Positions 18,251 through 21,603 of a stretch of 21,603 bases of DNA are shown here, one piece after another. Each line of letters opens with the position of its first letter. Positions within the stretch are counted from its first letter, which is position 1. The stretch is from Chara braunii (lineage: Eukaryota; Streptophyta; Charophyceae; Charales; Characeae): assembly GCA_003427395.1 (NCBI GenBank), contig BFEA01000728.1:371157-392759 (forward strand), written 5' to 3'. The notes beneath the pieces are model-generated. The model saw only the letters and a list, made by a program, of their open reading frames with translations, did no database searches and was not told the origin of the DNA. Position numbers and translations under genes: made by a program.

Positions 18251-19340
18251 TGTGGTGGTTTCTACTGTCTAGGAAGGTCCGTCCTCTCCATCTTTCACTT
18301 CTAGGACAGGCCGTGGTCCCCTATACGCGGGTAACAACTTTTGTGAGATGTTTTTTTCAGGGGTGAACTCCTTCGACTTGACCCATAATAGGTCACCTAC
18401 TTGGAACTGTGACGGCCGACGATGCTTGTTAGCTTGATCTATCATTTTGTGTTGAGCCTTTCTCAGATTGTCGGTCACTCTCGCAATTTCCTTTTCATGC
18501 TGTAATGCAAATTCTCTCGTTTCGGGTGGCAGTCTATGTATTTGGTCATGATTCAGTCCTTCAAATGGCCTGCGTGGTCTAAAGGACTTGTGAAGTTCGT
18601 TAGGAGTCCGACAAGTAGCTAGATGAACATTGTTGTTGTAGGCGATAGCTACTTTAGGAAGCATCTCATCCCAGTTACTCTGATCTGGTCTAATGTACAT
18701 CCTGAGTATCTGTTGCAGTATCTTGTTCATCTGTTCAGTCCGACCGTTAGTCTTTACGTGGCGGCCAGATGACATCAACAACTTAGAGCCATAGACTTTC
18801 ATCAGTTCCTGCCAGTTCTGACTAGTGAATCGCGTATCTCTATCGCTAACTATGGATAGAGGAATACCATGCTCGCTTACCCAGGAATCGAAAAACTTTT
18901 CTATAACTAACTCTATACATGCCTCAGAAGGCAAGGGAACAAAAAATGCGTATTTGCTAAAGCGATCTACTCTGACCATGACTTGGCTCTTGTCGTGCCT
19001 ACTCTTGACCCCGATATCCATAAAGTAAATGGACATAGACTCTCCATGTCCTGAAGGAATAGGCAAGGGGCTGAGAAGACCTAGTGGGGATCCTGTCGTA
19101 GTTTTGTTGCGCTGACATACTTTGCAACTACTGACATACTCTATGCAATCAGATTTCATGCCTGGCCATGTGTCAGGTTGGCTAAAGTTTTTTGCCAGCC
19201 GAAGTGCCCCCATGTATCGTGACATTCCCCTAAGATCAAACTCCGAATCTCCTCGCTGTTGGGAATGCAGAGTCTGTCTACAACGTCTGTCTTCTCAAGC
19301 AGTAATCCGTTTGTGGTGCGGTAGTTAGGTTCACTATCGG
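18251..19340 (-). pseudogene. Ty3/gypsy integrase (H-H-C-C and DDE core)
   Basis: The zinc-binding N-terminus is split between frames: ECHDTWGHFGW (His pair) lies in one frame and SCKVCQRNK (Cys pair) in another, with a frameshift near 19165. The catalytic core has the first Asp in YFMDIGVKS, the second in VSDRDTRF and Glu in GRTEQMN, with exactly 35 residues between the last two, the classic D-x35-E. The usual SSAYHPQTDGQTE stretch reads SSGRHVKTNGRTE, a departure from the family. The GPxxVLEV strand of the C-terminal domain follows, then a stop at 18269. Catalytic residues are kept but the frame is broken. Confidence 0.9.
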
Positions 19341-20015
19341 GGCCTCTATTACTCTCTTCAGAGGGTCACTATAGATAGGGTCTTGAGCATATGCGTCTCT
19401 AACCCTTTGCGGCAGGTCAGCCCCTATGTCTAGATAGTGAACGATAACTCCAAAGTAGTTAGCTTTTCTACTCAAAGCATCTGCTACCACGTTATACTTT
19501 CCTTTAACGGGTTTGAGCTCGAAGTCGAAATGATCTATTTCTGCAGCCCACCTAGTAACCTTAGGTGTCATCTTGGCTTGCGTTTTCAGCCACCTCAATG
19601 TCTCGTGGTCTGAATAAACTTTGAAGTGTCTCCCAAGCAAGTGATGTCTTCAATGATGAAGCGCTTGCCCGAGAGCGTAGAGGTCTCTCTCATAAGTTGA
19701 GGCTGCTACCTTTTCTGAAGGTAACCTAGCAGACATGAACTCCATGGGTTTGTACCCATTGCCATCATCTTGCTGTAACACAACACCAATGTCGTATTGA
19801 CTCGCGTCTGTAGTGACATCAAAGGGTAAGGATGGATCAGCTACCTTAAGGACTGGATACTCTACCAAGGCCCGTTTTAATTTCTTCAGGGCCGAGGTGC
19901 AGACTTCGTCCCACTGCCAGATTGCTTCTTTCTTTAGCAGTCTGTGAATGAGAGCAGCGATAGCAGAAAAGTTTCTGATGAACTTTCTATAGTAGTTGGT
20001 CAAGCCTAGGAACGA
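19278..20015 (-). pseudogene. RNase H domain of Ty3/gypsy pol
   Basis: After TNYYRKFIRNFSAIA, which joins RT to RNase H, come the RNase H motifs: TTDASQYDIG (first Asp), STYERDLYAL (Glu), YSDHETLRWL (Asp) and VADALSRK (last Asp). It degrades the RNA strand during reverse transcription. A TGA at 19650-19652 interrupts ALHH-RHHLLG where the family has Trp (TGG). Reading continues in the same frame to the frameshift near 19345 that precedes the integrase. Confidence 0.9.
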
Positions 20016-20850
20016 TCACAATTCTGTCAGCGTACGAGGAGTTGGCCAGTCTCTAATCGCTGCGATCTTGCTGTCCTCAGGTTTTATACCGTCACCATCT
20101 AACACGTGGCCCAAGTATAGGATTTCGGTCTTGGCCGAGTCACACTTCTTTGCATTGATCTTGAAGTTTGCCTCGCGCAACTTCTCCAAGATCTGCCTCA
20201 GATGAGCCTCATGCTCCTGGAGGGTCTTATTAAAGATTAAGATATCATCTAAATACACCACTACAAACCTGGTTAACCACGGCCTAAACAAATCGTTCAT
20301 ACAACGCTGAAATGTGGCCGGTGCATTAGTTAGTCCAAACGGCATCACTATGAACATATCTAGTCCTGACGGAGTCTTATACTGGTCGTCAGGGTGGACT
20401 TCAATCTGATGGTACCCTGATTTCAAATCTATCTTTGTAAAGTACTTGCAGCCCTACACACAGTCCAACAAATCATCTATTCGGGGCAGTGGTTCTGCAT
20501 TCTTGAGTATAACAGTGTTCAGACCCCTGTAGTCAATGCACATTCTTAACTCTCCCTCTTTCTTGGGGACAAATAGAATAGGTGCTCCAAATGGAGACGA
20601 ACTGGGCCTAATCCAACCCTTCTCGAGGAGCTCGTCTAACTGCTTGAGCAGCTCTAACTCCTTAGGAGACATCCTATAAATTGCTCCTTTGGGAGTTTTA
20701 CTGCTAGGCTCTATCTCAATGCGATGCTGGATTGGACGCGGGACTACTCCTGAAGGAGCCTCTGATAAATCTGCGTACTCTTTCAACAGGTTGGCAAGAA
20801 TGGGTTGGTTGCTTCCTCTTTCTTAGGCTCAGTAACTGGCCTAACATAGG
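20016..20850 (-). pseudogene. Reverse transcriptase of Ty3/gypsy pol
   Basis: Contains [55 protein letters not shown] and the catalytic VVYLDDILIF (YLDD at 20244-20255), so the RT core is complete. A TAG at 20454-20456 lies between DCV and GCKYFTKIDL, where relatives have a sense codon, and a TGA at 20016-20018 lies between TLTEL and SFLGLTNYY, where relatives have Arg; both fit C-to-T change (CAG or CGA to stop). A frameshift near 20825 separates the domain from the protease linker upstream (QLENQVFVAYVRPVTE). Confidence 0.93.
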
Positions 20851-20869
20851 CTACAAAGACCTGATTTTC

Positions 20870-21260
20870 TAACTGCTCCTTCTTAACTAATCGTGCGAAC
20901 GCAGGAGCACTGAGACAACAATGTGCTAGGGAGTTGTCTACTCTTAACACATGGAACAGGCGGGCCTTCTTGCAAGTGTAGTGTGGCTCATGCTGCCTCT
21001 CCGCAATCCATTCCTAGAACCATATCAAACGGGAGATTGTCTTCAACGAGGAGCGTCAGGGAATGGAGAACTCTCTCTACCTTCCCATCTGCCTCTAGGC
21101 GGAAATACGCATGGACTCCCTTGACATAGTCCTCGATCTAGCTTTTGGACTTTCAGGCCAAGTTTCAACTTCTTTAGCGCTTTACGGCTAATATAGCTAC
21201 GTGTGCCCCTACGAGTATTAGTGACTGGGTGTTCTATTTGGCCAAGGAGGGAGCTTGTGT
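20870..21260 (-). pseudogene. Retropepsin-like protease remnant
   Basis: On the minus strand GTRSYISRKALKKLKLGL follows the position of the aspartic-protease active site, and after a frameshift near 21125 the frame runs through DGKVERVLHS to DNLPFDMVLGMDCG, the conserved C-terminal ILGMDW-type signature. The catalytic D-T/S-G is absent: the site reads NTRRGTRSYIS. After the MVLGMD motif comes a stop (TGA near 20990), then LSAPAFARLVKKE leading into the RT linker. The protease would be inactive. Confidence 0.65.
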
Positions 21261-21339
21261 ACCAGGCCCTTGCACAGCCAACCACATCGATCCACTGCCG
21301 GACCACTCTCCACCCACCTACCGCTGCACAGGCACACAC

Positions 21340-21603
21340 ATAAAGCCACCATCAAAGTACCCTAGACCAGCCTAGCACACTTGACGCAGGTCATGTAAAG
21401 CAGGTTGGCTGCCGTCTTCACCCGAATCGACCATATTAAGGTCGTTATTGCTGCATCTAGACGGGAAGTTGCGCCACATACAGGTATAATGACCGGTCGT
21501 TCCCTTCGGGTGAAGATGGTAGCGCGACGGGAGCCAGTAGGGATCAGGCTTGCATATCCACACTCCTGCTAGCATCCACACACACATTTAAAAAAAAAAA
21601 AAA
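21340..21603. other. Unassigned sequence upstream of the protease remnant, ending in an A-run
   Basis: The gag region would be expected here on the minus strand, but only a faint GHYTC...RC hint of a zinc knuckle is visible near 21465-21500, too weak to call. The window ends in 13 A bases after an ACACACAC run. Transposon sequence may be interrupted by another insertion or by the end of the assembled contig. Confidence 0.4.

Larger units (their letters stand above)
17100..21603 (-). mobile_element. Ty3/gypsy chromovirus (LTR retrotransposon), decayed and 5'-incomplete
   Basis: Read on the minus strand the order is protease, reverse transcriptase, RNase H, integrase, chromodomain and a putative 3' LTR, which is the Ty3/gypsy chromovirus order. 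The gag region and 5' LTR are not seen: sequence upstream of the protease (21340-21603) has no clear gag, and the window ends in an A-run. In-frame stops at 20454, 20016 and 19650, together with frameshifts near 20825, 19345, 19165 and 18250, show that it is not autonomous. The left limit is approximate because no second LTR is available to define the ends. Confidence 0.88.

Noticed and set aside
1-21603. tRNA or rRNA genes, CRISPR arrays, bacterial defence or toxin systems
   Set aside because: I saw no box A/B tRNA pattern with a matching cloverleaf, no spaced short repeats, and no bacterial gene organisation.

Overview
The window looks like repeat-rich nuclear DNA from a streptophyte (a plant or charophyte alga; a Chara-like genome is my guess, not tested). 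The reasons are a plant-type L1-like LINE whose ORF1 has a CCHC knuckle and whose ORF2 ends in a zf-RVT module, a chromodomain-bearing Ty3/gypsy element (chromovirus), degenerate TTTAGGG-like telomeric motifs, and long GTT, AG and poly-T/poly-A tracts. There is no sign of a bacterial operon, phage, plasmid or CRISPR array. Five isolated N bases show that this is an assembled draft sequence.

Layout: 1-3689 is a large inverted-repeat structure. Its arms (1-748 and 2867-3689) are about 99% identical copies of a LINE 3' end. Between them, on the plus strand, lies the 3' half of LINE ORF2 (RT palm with FADD, thumb, zf-RVT). 3711-8864 on the minus strand holds the other half of a LINE: RT fingers, APE endonuclease and ORF1. 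The two halves together cover a full LINE, but they point in opposite directions and the RT domain is cut between its fingers and palm blocks. All LINE reading frames are damaged, and ORF1 and the EN-RT linker contain tandem duplications. 8865-12530 is non-coding DNA with a (GTT)17 tract, a mosaic of short direct repeats, a poly-T tract and a few hairpins.

12609-13799 is the only long, intact, non-transposon reading frame: 396 codons of unrecognised product, followed immediately by an (AG)35 microsatellite. 13880-17100 is mainly non-coding, with a weak small ORF at 15646-15948, telomere-like DNA near 16050-16160 and a ~100-bp tandem duplication. 17100-21603 is a decayed Ty3/gypsy chromovirus on the minus strand: a probable 3' LTR with TATA box and U3 repeats, then (against the coordinates) chromodomain, integrase, RNase H, RT and a protease that has lost its active-site motif. 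The element runs off or breaks at the right edge, with no recognisable gag.

The genes do not form a pathway; this is a transposon graveyard around one orphan ORF. The points most worth following are the LINE fold-back, the in-frame nested duplications in ORF2, the orphan ORF with a 16-bp direct-repeat pair just upstream, and premature stops that mostly fit C-to-T (deamination-type) decay. I did not find evidence for a novel multi-gene system.
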